Shown here piece after piece: positions 1 through 10,235 of a DNA stretch of 64,000 nucleotides. A program made the position numbers and the translations under genes. The first letter of the stretch is position 1, and each line of letters begins with the position of its first letter. Below the pieces are notes generated by a model. The model was not told the DNA's origin. It saw only the letters and a list, made by a program, of their open reading frames with translations, and did not search any database. The DNA comes from Blattamonas nauphoetae (taxonomy: Eukaryota > Preaxostyla > Oxymonadida): contig JARBJD010000063.1 of NCBI GenBank assembly GCA_033064195.1, positions 124,001 through 188,000 on the forward strand, read 5' to 3'.

Positions 1-3000
1 CCCTTGTCAGAAGTGAACAGGAATTCTGATGAAAGAAAGAACCAGAACATTGGGACTTGCATGTTTTCATTGACAAACTCAACATTGTCATTGAAATGGA
101 TGCACATTTCACTGTTCGACCATTCTGAAGAAACAGGACAACAGATGAACGAAGCAAGAGCACCAAGGCTAGCAATTGTTTCAGGCAGCATGCTGACGAT
201 ATCTTCAAGCAGAATTGAACTTTCGCCATGGACAAGTGCGATTGTGATTTCTCCATCTCCATTGGAGGAATCAGGAAGAGAATCATCAGTTGTGGTTCAG
301 AACTGCTTGCTGTGGAATGATGTTGGGTCGATGCGTGGTGTTGTTGAAACATCGTCATTTGCATCCCTTGTCGGGTCAGTTTGCGTGTCGATTGTTGGAT
401 GCTCGTTTGACTCTTCTCGGATTGTGGGAAACGACGGGATTGGCCTCTCACTGACACGAACAACTCGAAAGAATGTGGAATCGATTGGAAGACTGTCGTC
501 ATCGCTGATTGGATGCTCATTTGTGAACATGAGTTCGATTTGGTGTTCGCACCTGCCACGCCTTGCGCATTTGGATCAGAAGATGTTGGGATGTGTTGTA
601 TCACTGACAAGCTCGCATTTGTCGGGATCGACGATTCGGGACGTGAACACTGGTGGCTCCGTTTTGTGCTCGAATTCCTCCTTCTCCTCCCTCCTCCCCT
701 CCCCCGACACCGACCCAGAATCGTCAAAAAGGCACAGTCACCCTTCCTGGAGGAACTTCACACACTGCCAGGCAGGGTCGTGGGGTGGAGCGATGGTCTT
801 TTTTGCTGACACTGCTGTTCTCATCGAGTCGTGCCGATTCGAGGACTGTTCGACAACTGGGAGTTCTTCTGTTGGAGAGGCTCTCATTCTGCATGGGGAC
901 AATTATGGCGGCACAATCAAGCTGTTCTCGTTGGTTGATTGTGTCATCACTGACTGCTTGGCGAACAATTTAGGAGGTGGTGCTCATTTTTATGGCCAAG
1001 TTAATGTGTTCATTGCCGGCACGAAGTTCGAACACTGCGAAGCCAAGTCAGACCAGGTTTTCATTCAGGCAGGGGGAGTGTTATGTGAGCACAGACTACT
1101 CAGTGACCATTGAATGGAGTGACTTCATCGCATGCTCGTCCAAATTTGGGGGAGGGGCACTCTACACTGTCAACGTGAGAGACGTCGACGTCTCTGACAC
1201 TCTCGTGAAGGAGTGCTACTCGGGAACGACAGGCGCTGTCTTTCTCTGCCCATATCAACGTGTTGCGCGATATTCGTTGATGGATGTTCTGTTTGTTGGG
1301 AATATGCTTGGCGACGACACCTCTTTCTTCACGCAATTCAAGTTGGAAGAGAATGCGACCAAGTTCCACGATCTCACCATTATGTCATCTGGCCTCAAGA
1401 CCTCACCGCAACTCAAGTTTGAGAATTGTTACACCACAACCAGTCCGAACTCAACTGGAATGATTTTTCAAGGAATTAAGCTGGAGTCAGGAAAGTATAA
1501 CCCTGAACGAAATATGCATGACGAGTTCAAGAAGATTGGGCCACTTCTGACAGAAGGAGTGACCGTAAAATTCGATGCGATGACAGGAAAGGTTGAGTTG
1601 GAGATGGAGGGGATAACTCCGCTGACATCGCAGGAATATGAAGTGACAGTGAGAGATGGCAAGACCAAAACAGAAACAAGATTGAGAATGTTGTTCTCGG
1701 ATGGGAGAGGGACTCATATGTCTGGGTCAGAAGTGAATCTAACATTTGATACTGCTTGCACGATCACTTCGATTGAGGGAATTGTTCCTGAACCCTCTTC
1801 TTCCTCTTCTTCTCGGAAGAGGAATGACATCCCAATCCCTGTCGCAGCGTGGGCCTTCAACCTCGATGCGACTCCAGAGTTCTTCACTTTCACCACACCG
1901 AATCCTCCTCGTCTCATCTCGGCCACTTCCACCCTTATCACCGACGAACAGCAATTTGCTCATGTGCTCCTCGTGTTCAACGAAAAAGTGAATGGATCGT
2001 TCGATATTGTTGTTTTGGAGGAAGGGAAGGATGTTTCAATCACGGTGTCGATCTTGGAGGAAGCTCAGGCTGGAGAAAGTTCGAAGTTCATTGTTGTTGG
2101 AGACGATCGTCTGCTGACACACGACACGACATACACAATCCAATCGATTGTTCCGACACCAGGAACAAACACCCTGTTTGTGTGGATGAACGACACGATC
2201 ATCTTCCACATCCCGAAATCATCGTTTGTTCCTCCTCCAGAACCGATTGAAGATCCAGAAGACCCAAAGAAGACGCTGTCACCCGAAATGAAAGCAATGT
2301 TGAGCTGGCTGATTCCGCTTGTTGCGTGTCTCCTGGTTGCACTCATCGTCCTGATCGTTGTGTTTGTGTTGGTCTATCGAAGGAAGAAGAATGAGCCAGC
2401 TCAGAAAGAGATGGAGGCACAAGACGAAGTGCGTGTGGAGGACAAGATGGAAGTGGTTGAAGTGGAATACACAAACCGAGTGATCGAAACAGATGGACTT
2501 GGACACTCAGGAGCAGAGTCGTCGGATGTCGGATCGACGCGTCTGAACGGATCGCGAGGTGGATTGGAGGGTGGAGGGAAGGAGTGGGTGGAGGTGATGG
2601 CGTGCAGTGGAGGATTTGAAATCAGTTCTGCTCCGATGACGAACACGCTGTATTCTGTGTTGCACAAGGAACACCGGGAGATTGGGAAGCGAGGAGTTGG
2701 GATTCAGATTGTGAATGGATTGAAGCAGATTGTTGCTCATCGAGGATGGAGTGATGTTCTGACTCGTCTTTCTTCTCACTGGATTCTGATTGATGGAAGT
2801 GGAAATGTTCAACTGAAACTGCAAATGAATGCATCGGAAGCTGAACAAGAACTTGTACAAGCTCAAATGCACACTCAACAGCTGCAGCCACTACCAAACT
2901 TGGAAGAGACCCATAATGATTCATCGAGACGAACAGAAAACTCTGAGAAAGACAAAACGGGAATGGATGGGATGAGATGGCGAGCACCTGAAGTTGTTGC

Positions 3001-3310
3001 TGGTGGATTGAAGGGAGGAGAAGTGGATGGCCAGAAAGCGTCAGTTTTTAGTCTTGGCCTGGTCTTGTGGGAAATTGAGACTGGTCAAGTTCCGTTTGGT
3101 GAACTGGATGCGGTGAATGCTCAGCGACAATCGGGAACAGGAATTGGACCGAAAATGGAGAGTTTGAAGAACGAGGAGTTCATCGCTCTGATCCATCGTT
3201 GTGTATCAGTTGATCCTGAGCTTCGTCCGACGCTTTCTGAGATTGGGGAGTTCCTCTCTTCTCATCCTGATGAAACGATTGGTGGATCTGGAAACGAGAT
3301 GAAAGAGTGA
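1..3310 (+). CDS. Receptor-like protein: beta-helix-type ectodomain, one membrane span, kinase-like tail (5' end outside window)
   Basis: The coding signal enters from the left edge and ends at 3310. Its first part (to about 1070) is Ser/Cys-rich with repeated short strands of the C-x-F-x2-C-S type, as in right-handed beta-helix surface proteins. A hydrophobic span (about 2297-2381) is followed by a basic RRKK stop-transfer and an acidic linker. The C-terminal 250 residues resemble a kinase lobe: RAPEVV (APE motif) and FSLGLVLWEIETGQVPF are clear. The segment where HRD and DFG should lie (HWILIDGSGNVQLKL) lacks the catalytic Asp, Asn and DFG, so it is probably a pseudokinase. The reading frame shifts by one near 1060-1085, around a run of five G; this could be a one-base error, a real frameshift, or a very short intron. 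Expected at the cell surface. Receptor role is inferred. Confidence 0.7.
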
Positions 3311-3991
3311 TGATTGAGATTGTCGTCACACATCTCACATTTCACACACTCTTGATTCATCGAGATGCTCAACTCACACTGACACTCTTCACGGATCACT
3401 GCGATCGATTTGTTCTCAGCTCCCGCAGTGCATTTCATCACAATCACCACATTGGTCGACTATCTTGTCTTGCTTTGGAGGACAGGCGGAGAGTGGGGGA
3501 AGGCGTGGAATGTGACGGAGTCTGGTGATCCACACGTCACTCAACTATTTTCCAGACTGGCGTCACTTGGTGCTGCTTGTGTTTGAATTGAGAGCCTTTG
3601 ACTCTTCTCCTTTTTTGACTTCCTTCCACATCACTCTCTTCTTGGTTTCATCTCTGAACTTGATCTTCATGCACTCTCTTCTTTGTTCTTCCATCGCTTC
3701 TCTTGATGTCAGCATCCATTGCTGTTGATTTGGGTCAGAAACATTGCGGTTTCTCTGTCGACATGGATCTTGTTTGCTGTTGTTGTTGTGTTCGGAGAGC
3801 GTTTCTCTTTTGGATAGTTTTCCTCCACTTCCGTCTCGTTGTTCTACTCTTTGGAGTGGGACAGTGAAGATGATGAAGACATTTTCCTGGTTTCTGGAGT
3901 GACATTCTTCTCATTCATGTGAATTCTGTTCCCATGTCGCTTTATGCAGACTTTCAGGCAAGGGTGGACTTACTGGGCCAAAAAACTCTAA
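3311..3991. other. Intergenic region, no gene seen
   Basis: Short open frames exist on both strands but show no recognisable domain or consistent coding bias. The stretch separates the receptor-like gene from the left end of the T2 element. Confidence 0.5.
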
Positions 3992-4039
3992 TAGTCCCTC
4001 CACAAACCCGTCTAAAATATATAAACCCGTTTTTATTCG
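3992..4039 (+). repeat. Left terminal inverted repeat of T2
   Basis: Starts TAGTCCCTCCACAAACCCG. It differs from the right end by one indel and about three bases. Two AAACCCG boxes lie 19 bp apart. Confidence 0.75.
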
Positions 4040-5765
4040 CCAAAACCCAAAATTCGAACTATAGTTCTAAAATTTTTGCAGACTGACTCTGATAAACTGA
4101 TTATAAACAGAATTGTGAGAGAAAAGTTCTGAAACAAATGATCTGACATGAGATTGATTCAAAAGGATGGGGATATGGAATTCAGAATTGCCCAGCTGGC
4201 TCTAGGATGTTCGACCCAGCTAAGCTGATGCACAGCGTGTGTCGAAAGCCATTGCATTGTATTCCTCGCCGTCGTTGGGGGACTTCGAAGGATCAGAGAA
4301 GGGACAGAACTGACCCCGTTTTCCTTCAGCATCAGACATCCACACGCCTCCATCGATTTCGGAGTTGTGTGGAGAAGATGAGGGAACTGGGAGGGAAGAG
4401 GCAGAGGAGGAGAGCGAACACCGCTCGTCGACACATTCGTTCCCCCATCCCTTCTCTCTCGACTACCATCAAGCATGACCAGAATTGGGGAATGAGGAGA
4501 AAGAGGAGGCTGCGTTGTTGGGGGCCGATGGAGTCGGAAGAGGTGCGACTGCAAGAATGGAAGGAAGGGAACGGAGAGGACGAGAGTGAATCGGGAGAGA
4601 GCGTGGACCTTGTTCTGCGGAAATAGGCGATAGAGTTGAAATTGAGGTGCTCGTCAGACTTGTTGGAGCGGAGTAGAGAAGAGTTGTCGTGGTGCGGAGA
4701 TTGGGAGGGGGATGTTGGAGACGAGAGCGTGTCGGATTGGTCTGGGTTCGAGGACGGGTCGAGTGAGAGTGCGTTGTCGATCGGAGAGCAGACGTTTGAG
4801 CTGACGTCGTTTCCGGCTGATCGGACGACACGCAGCCGAACGACACCGAACACGCCTCTGTGGCGGAAGAGGAAGCCGAAGCAGCCGGAAGAGACGTGGA
4901 TCATTCTGAGTCTGCTTCAGCGCGATCGGAAGGTGTAGACAGCAACAGGAGTGCGGAGGAGGCAGAGCAGGTCGCCCAAGCGAAGTGGGAGGGTGTGGTG
5001 GGAGAAGCAGAAAGAGAAAGAGGAGACCCGCCACAATGTCGCTTTCAGCTTCTTCCGCTGGACATCGGGAAGGTTGTGGCCGAAGACTTCGAGACAGGGT
5101 CAGATGCAGTGCGGTTTGGATCGACGCCGCGTCTGTCGACAGTGTTGGGGAAGAGGGGGAATGGGGGAGAAGACACACTTCTGGTTGAGCTGGCGCAGAG
5201 TGATCGGTTCTCAGTGCAGACATATCGAACACATGAATGGGAAGAAGAGGAACGTGAGACCACTCTCGTCGTTGGATTGGAGAGAAGACGCTGGACAATG
5301 GGTGTGATGTGGACGGGGAGAGGCGGCAGAGGGCGAGGATACCGTGCGGATGGAGGGAGAGGACGAGGATGGAGCCAGACTGGACGAGACCGTCCATCTG
5401 CCCAGCCCGCCCTTCTTCCACTCCGACATAGCAGAAATAGCTTGGCGAGAGTGGGGATCACACCCGACACCGCAAGTTGTGTCATCGCTGGACTCGCCAC
5501 AGTTCGCTACACCAGTGTCGAGCAGAAGGGGAAGCAAGAAGGAGAATGAAGGAGAGATGGAAGACACTATGCGAACTCTGTAGAGACCGAGGCGGAAGAT
5601 GGATGGAAGAGGCAGCTTCTTCTGAGGCAGAGTGGCTGTAGAATTTGAGCGAGTTGGAGCTTCGGTAGTTGGAATGCTTGCGACACTTTCTTCATTTTAG
5701 CATCGCTGTCCCCACCAGACGGAACAGATATGGTGAGGTTTGGCTTCTTCGGGGAATACAACCTC
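4040..5765 (-). other. Host-like cargo of T2, left part; coding strand uncertain
   Basis: GC-rich DNA with long overlapping open frames on both strands (for example 4654-5421 minus, 4860-5549 plus). The minus-strand reading is Ser/Pro-rich, like the DNA on the other side of the Polinton (27931-29000). Before the Polinton inserted, 5771 and 27931 were neighbours, so this is probably one gene or fragment read on the minus strand. No domain is recognised, and no single frame stays open through the whole stretch. Confidence 0.4.
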
Positions 5766-5771
5766 GTCGAA
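5766..5771. repeat. Target-site duplication of the Polinton, left copy
   Basis: GTCGAA here and at 27925-27930. Six bp is the length known for Polintons. Confidence 0.9.
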
Positions 5772-6149
5772 AGTAGTATAGAAGGCGAATTGGGAACCAC
5801 GTTGGCAGAGACACCACTTCCAATGCTTTTTCTCCATGCCGATTGACAATTCAGAAAATACTTGAAGTAAAAGTCATTTTCATTTCAGAAAGTTGTCAAA
5901 CTTAGAGAAATATTCTCTTCCAGAGTTCAGTTACTTCATACTTTCAAGTTGAAGCAAATTTTCAAAAATTTTCAAAAAAGCAAAAACCTTGATTTTGGCG
6001 GAAGCTGGTGTATTTTTTCAAGGTTCCGAAGGTTGCGACCCTTCTCATCGGTCCCTTTTAGACCGGCATCGGAACTCATTTTTATCGGTTTGAGATCCGG
6101 AGACGTACGTTGGTCTTGCCAAGGGCCTAGACCATGCCAAAGGGCAGTG

Positions 6150-6245
6150 ATATGTGAAATTAAATGCTTCCGCCAGGAATTGAACTTGGGACCTTCAGCT
6201 TAGTAGTCGTAGTGCGTGCACTCACTACTACCACTAAACTATCCG
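6150..6245 (-). ncRNA. tRNA-like sequence with Pol III A and B boxes (left arm)
   Basis: On the minus strand, TAGTTTAGTGG matches the A box (TRGYNNARYGG) and AGTTCAATTCC lies downstream as a B box. The spacing is tRNA-like. No acceptor stem can be paired, so it is called tRNA-like and not a working tRNA. The mirror copy is at about 27446-27540 plus. Confidence 0.45.
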
Positions 6246-6281
6246 GTCTTGAAAATATTCCGAAAAATCAGAAGCCTTGTA

Positions 6282-8321
6282 TAGTGTAGATAAAACCCGA
6301 TACTTTGATAAAACCCGATACTCTTCCGTGGTTGATCAGAACACATCATTTTTTTCATTGCTTCTTTCTCCATTTTTACGAATCATTTTGGATATTTTTG
6401 GGAACAAAATATAATTAAACGTAATTGTGAAGTGATATTTTGACTATTTGATCGACTTTATTGTTTCAATAAGTCAGTGTCAGGATTCTTCTTAATCGTC
6501 ATCTCGCACCATTTCTCGACGAACAAGCCTTCTCCGAGATTCGGGACCTGCTTCATCACTTTCGGATCGAGAGTGGCTTCGGCGGCGACGTGGAGCTGGG
6601 CGGTCCCTCACTCTCCTTGATTGTGAATCTCGAGAAATATATTCGCGAGGAACAGTGAAATCTGTGATGAGAGTCTGTTTCCTGGGAGTTGTTTTCATAA
6701 TGTTGTGAAATGAGGTCAGCAGAGATCCGTGATTGGTTTGGACCTCATTTGGAGGGAGAAAAGAACTTGGTTTGAGGAGGAGGTCGGTTCGAGTGTTAAA
6801 TTGGTGAAGGAATGAAATATCAATTTGCGGACAGAATTTTTTCAGGTTCATCAGAGTCGCCTCCAGAGAAAGGGGAAAACACCCACATCGGTTGAATGAC
6901 GCCAAGATGGTCGACGATTTGAACGCTTCACCAACAGCGTCAGGAAGAGCCTTTGCCAGGTTGACCCGATAGTCGACAATGCTTGAAGATGATGGTGGAA
7001 TGAATAATCGTTTCAATTGTTGCTTCAAATTGGAGAAGATGAACTGATCACACACCTGAAGAATGTGTGAGGTGTGTGATGGGTAGATGAGAATATGGAT
7101 ATGGTGCTGCTGACAAAGGGCAATAATTTCTTGATTGTGCCTTGTGAGATGCCCGTCCATCAATAGCAGAGCATTTCGATTTGATTTGTGGATTGCGTGA
7201 CGAAAAGAAACGATTTCTGGAATTATGTTGTTGGACATAATTTCAACGTATGTCTTTGTGTTCATCCATCCCGATTCGTTGTTATTGACCTTGATGTGGT
7301 GTTGACCAAATTTTTCGAATTCTTTCACCGGAAGCTTTGAAGGCCAGAGTAAAATAGGATCCAGATGAATTCCGGTCGAATTGACTGTTCCCACGAGAGT
7401 AGCATTTTGGACTCGAGAAGAGGACGGAATCGGAGGACATGGTTCACCAGCGTAGTAAACCACTAAAGATGAATAGTCTTCTCCGATCCGGAGAGATGAT
7501 TCATCCATGTTGAAGATTAGATCTTCATGGATGTTTTCCGATTTTATGGTATTTTCCAAAAGTTCAAACCAACCCACAATGTTCGCACGAGTGCTTGCTT
7601 TCAACCGATCAGGGTCTAGATACCCAGGTTTCATTGTGTCGAGGAGAGAATGGCGTTTGAGGAAAGCGTTGACGTTCCACATGCTCAACGTGGGATGGTC
7701 AGGATTGAATCTCACGCTCTTTGCGTAAATACCATTCATCTAGAAAATGAAAACCGTGAAAAACAAACTTCTTGAAGAATCTCAGCCTTTTCATGGGTTT
7801 TTCTCAACGATTTTGGTCAGAATTTTGTCATATAGTTCACTCTCATCACGAGTTGTCATCAATAGTGGCCTTCCATCTTTCCAGGTGGACGATTTTCTTT
7901 TCAGCTTTTCTTCCACGTTTCAGAGCCTCTTCGCTGCAAACACCAGCTTGAACGACGGTGTCAAGTGTCACATTGTGCTCCGCGTAAATTTTCAAACCTC
8001 TTTCCACTCGAGATGGAAGTGATCTTATATCACTTCCACTCATGAGATGCGAAACATCTCGTGGTGAAAGAGGAGGTGAGATTGGGCGGTCTTTTTCCAT
8101 TGTTGTGGGTCTGATCGAACATGACTTCAACAACTCAAAGATTTATTGGTTCTCGTCATCAAACGATGGCCAATCACCACTTTTGTATCATTTTGAGCAC
8201 AAAAATCGAGACGCATAAAATGAGGTTGTGGGGGAAATGACGAAAACAGATAAATTTGGGTAACCAGTGACACTGTGGAGGGTATCGGGTTAAATTAAAG
8301 TATCGGGTTAAATCCAGACTA
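6282..8321 (-). mobile_element. pogo/Tigger-like DNA transposon, copy 1 (in the Polinton left arm)
   Basis: 2,040 bp flanked by TA (6280-6281 and 8322-8323). The matching point of the right Polinton arm reads CTTG-TA-CCCG without it, so the ends are exact. The inverted ends begin TAGT and hold two AAACCCGATAC boxes 18 bp apart. It carries a two-exon transposase on the minus strand. Because it lies in only one arm, it arrived after the Polinton. About 2 kb long, like copy 2 at 41698-43745. Confidence 0.92.
6492..8100 (-). CDS. pogo-like DDE transposase, copy 1 (exon 1 frame damaged)
   Basis: Exon 2 (6492-7739, 415 codons) holds a DDE_1-type core: NMDESSL, LLLMDGHLTRHN, and HTSHILQVCDQF supply the three acidic residues. 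The tail is Arg/Ser-rich. Exon 1 begins at ATG 8100 (MEKDRPISPP) and carries an N-terminal helix-turn-helix-like DNA-binding region. A 29-nt intron (7740-7768, GT...AG) matches a 34-nt intron in copy 2. Against copy 2, exon 1 of this copy has several one-base deletions after the RGRKAEK stretch, so its frame is lost before the intron. It cuts and pastes the element; it is probably inactive in this copy. Confidence 0.85.
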
Positions 8322-8343
8322 TACCCGAAAAAGTCCTCTCACC

Positions 8344-8375
8344 CGTGAGGGTTCGAAGCCTCTGGCGAGACTATA
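8344..8375 (+). other. Isolated B-box-like hairpin in the Polinton arm
   Basis: GAGGGTTCGAAGCCTC holds a B-box-like core (GGTTCGAAGCC). No A box is seen at the right distance upstream. Mirror copy near 27370-27400. Confidence 0.3.
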
Positions 8376-8389
8376 TAGCAGATTTAAAA

Positions 8390-8740
8390 TTTGAAAACTT
8401 TGTCAATAAATTCAATATATAGTAAAATTACTGACGTGAAAAAGTCGTGCTTTTTAACGAGGGTAAAAAAAGTGACCAAAAGAAGGAATATATAGTAGAT
8501 TTGAAAATTTGAAAATGTGACGAAAAAATCAATATATAGCAAAAGTCGCTCCCGTGAAAAAGTCGTGCTTTTTAACGAGGGTAAAAAAAGTGACCAAAAA
8601 AATCAATATATAGTAGATTGGAAAATTTGAAAATGTGACGAAAAAATCAATATATAGCAAAGTCGCTCCCGTGAAAAGTCGTGCTTTTTAACGAGGGTAG
8701 AAAGGTGGACAAAAAGGAATATATAGCAGATCTGAAAATT
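8390..8740. repeat. 118-bp tandem repeat array, three units (left arm)
   Basis: Each unit holds GTCGTGCTTTTTAACGAGGG and an AATATATAG block. Three units here against four in the right arm (26880-27365). Confidence 0.85.
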
Positions 8741-8779
8741 CTGAGGTACAAGGCATTGGAAAAATCTGGCATTTCCAGG

Positions 8780-8862
8780 ACCTCCTAGCACAGTAGGTAG
8801 AGCGGGAGGTCTAAAGGTACACTCGGCCTTTGAGCCGTGGGATCGAATCCCGCCATCGGCAA
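8780..8862 (+). ncRNA. tRNA-like sequence with perfect A box (left arm)
   Basis: TAGCACAGTAGG fits the Pol III A box TRGCNNAGYNGG at every position. GGATCGAATCC, about 50 bp downstream, fits the B box at 10 of 11. Local stems form (AAAGG/CCTTT, CGGC/GCCG), but a normal 7-bp acceptor stem is not found. Mirror copy at about 26760-26845 minus. Confidence 0.5.
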
Positions 8863-8897
8863 AACTTTCGGCAAAATTTCAAAACGTTCACAACAAA

Positions 8898-8965
8898 AAT
8901 TCAAAAATTCAAAAATTCAAAAATTCAAATTTCAAAAATTCAAAATTCAAAAATTCAAAATTTCC
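8898..8965. repeat. (AAAATTC)n microsatellite
   Basis: Irregular AAAATTC units, also present inverted in the right arm near 26650-26725. Confidence 0.8.
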
Positions 8966-8984
8966 AAAAAGTTGGAAGTATGAA

Positions 8985-9250
8985 ACCTCGACGTAATTTC
9001 CCTTGATACTCAGGCAAAATGGTGCCCTCGTGGCTAATGCGTAGAACGAATTGAAGGTTGGATTGGAGCGGGACGAACTGGGAGGTTGTCCCCGGGGGTT
9101 CACTGTGGGCATCACTTCAATGTGACCGGATATCATGCCCCCCCAATACCTTAGCCCTTCAAGGAATTCGCCAGCAGTAGTCATTGAGTAGGATCATGAT
9201 AGAGTGATCCCCAAAGGAGTATCGGGTTGTCCTACGGTACAATCATACAA
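8985..9250 (+). repeat. 270-bp arm repeat, copy 1
   Basis: Shares TTGATACTCAGGCAAAATGG and CACGAGGGCACC-type blocks with copies at 9332-9595, 25138-25412, 26021-26285 and 26367-26632. Coding frames are not kept between copies, so it is treated as non-coding. Confidence 0.8.
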
Positions 9251-9331
9251 AAACTTGAAAAAGGAAATGATGAACGATTGAACGATGAAGACTTGAATGA
9301 TGAATGATTGAATGACAAGTTGAAGAATGAT

Positions 9332-9595
9332 ACCTCGACGTAATTTCCCTTGATACTCAGGCAAAATGGTGCCCTCGTGATTGATGCGTAGAACGAATTG
9401 AAGGTTGAATTGGAGACGGTGGATTTCTAGGAATCCGCCCCGGGGTTCATGTTGGCCGCACTTAGATGTGCCCGTAAATCATGCCCACCCAAGACTTAAC
9501 CCTTCAAGGACTTCGCCAGCAGCAGTCATTGAGTAGGATCATGATAGATTGATCCCCAAAGGAGTATCGGGTTGTCCTACGGTACAATCATACAA
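9332..9595 (+). repeat. 270-bp arm repeat, copy 2
   Basis: Diverged from copy 1 in the middle third but nearly identical at both ends. Followed by short GAATGATGAA-type simple repeats. Confidence 0.8.
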
Positions 9596-9773
9596 ACTTG
9601 AATGAATGATTGAATGATGAAGACTTGAATGATGAATTGAATGAATGAAGAAGCCGAAAGCAGGTATTGCAAAGAAGAAAGAAACAAAAAAAGAAAGAAG
9701 CAAGATGAAAGCTGGCACAACAAGGAACAAGAAATAAAAAGTTCCAACACCTCACTTCACATTTCATTTATGA

Positions 9774-9806
9774 TTTTTATTTTTTTGATTTTTTAATTTG
9801 TATTAA
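9774..9806 (+). promoter_or_regulatory. T-rich start-proximal motif of the Polinton arm gene
   Basis: A T/A run of the TTTTTGATTTTTTAATTTG kind ends seven bases before the ATG at 9807. It is the arm version of the motif seen before the structural genes. Confidence 0.5.
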
Positions 9807-10142
9807 ATGGCAACAGTGAATACTACATATGAACGACGTCGAACAGATGCCAAGCAAGCTTTGATTCAGTCAATGAAAGAAGAGAACTGTGAACTTGTCT
9901 CTGAGTATGTCAGACACAATATCCCAGTCATCTATGTTCATGAAGGAGTTGAGTGGAGAATAAAGCCAAAGTTGTGGAATCAAGGGAACAGACCACACAT
10001 GTCACAACGTCGACACTACACTCAATCGTTTGTTGAGAATGAACTGAGGAAGTACAACTGTGAGCTCGTTGGTGAGTACAAGCAAGTTCCTGTTCCATCA
10101 GAGAAGAATTTGGTGGTTCTGAAGTTTTCAAAGTGCGACTAG
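9807..10142 (+). CDS. Polinton small protein, arm copy, 111 residues, function unknown
   Basis: It holds two copies of a short pattern: NCELVSEYVRHNIPV...VEWRIKP and YNCELVGEYKQVPVP. The C-E-L-x2-E-Y ... W ... P layout recalls small modules repeated beside some phage and virus endonucleases, without their zinc cysteines; this likeness is weak. The gene spans the inner edge of the left arm, so an inverted copy with a different C-terminus lies at 25493-25810. A T-rich motif abuts the start. Confidence 0.6.
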   Translation: MATVNTTYERRRTDAKQALIQSMKEENCELVSEYVRHNIPVIYVHEGVEWRIKPKLWNQGNRPHMSQRRHYTQSFVENELRKYNCELVGEYKQVPVPSEKNLVVLKFSKCD

Positions 10143-10201
10143 ATTCCTGGCTGAAAGCAAAGAAGAAGCCACATTTGAGGAAGTCAAAATAATCACTCAA
10201 C

Positions 10202-10235
10202 TTTTTTTATTTTTTATTTTTTTAATTCGTAGTAA
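10202..10235 (+). promoter_or_regulatory. T-rich start-proximal motif before the polymerase region
   Basis: TTTTTTTATTTTTTATTTTT followed by TTAATTCGTAGTAA directly before ATG 10236. Confidence 0.55.

Larger units (their letters stand above)
5772..10111 (+). repeat. Left terminal inverted repeat arm of the Polinton
   Basis: About 2.3 kb once the 2,042 bp added by the pogo-like insertion are subtracted. It matches the right arm (25504-27924) in reverse, in order: a tRNA-like segment, a 118-bp tandem array, a second tRNA-like segment, an (AAAATTC)n tract, two copies of a 270-bp repeat, and a small open frame. Homology ends just inside the 3' end of that frame. Confidence 0.9.

Noticed and set aside
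3307-3728. Two short plus-strand frames after the receptor gene
   Set aside because: No domain, no paralogue in the window; read as 3' flank.
4654-5421. 255-residue minus-strand protein in T2 cargo
   Set aside because: Several overlapping frames of similar length exist on both strands of this GC-rich DNA; none has a recognisable domain.
8390-8740. CRISPR array
   Set aside because: Tandem units abut without unique spacers, in a eukaryotic element arm.
9200-9245. Link between arm text AGTATCGGGTTGTCC and pogo-like ends (AGTATCGGGTT)
   Set aside because: Only about 11 shared bases, at no element border; probably chance.
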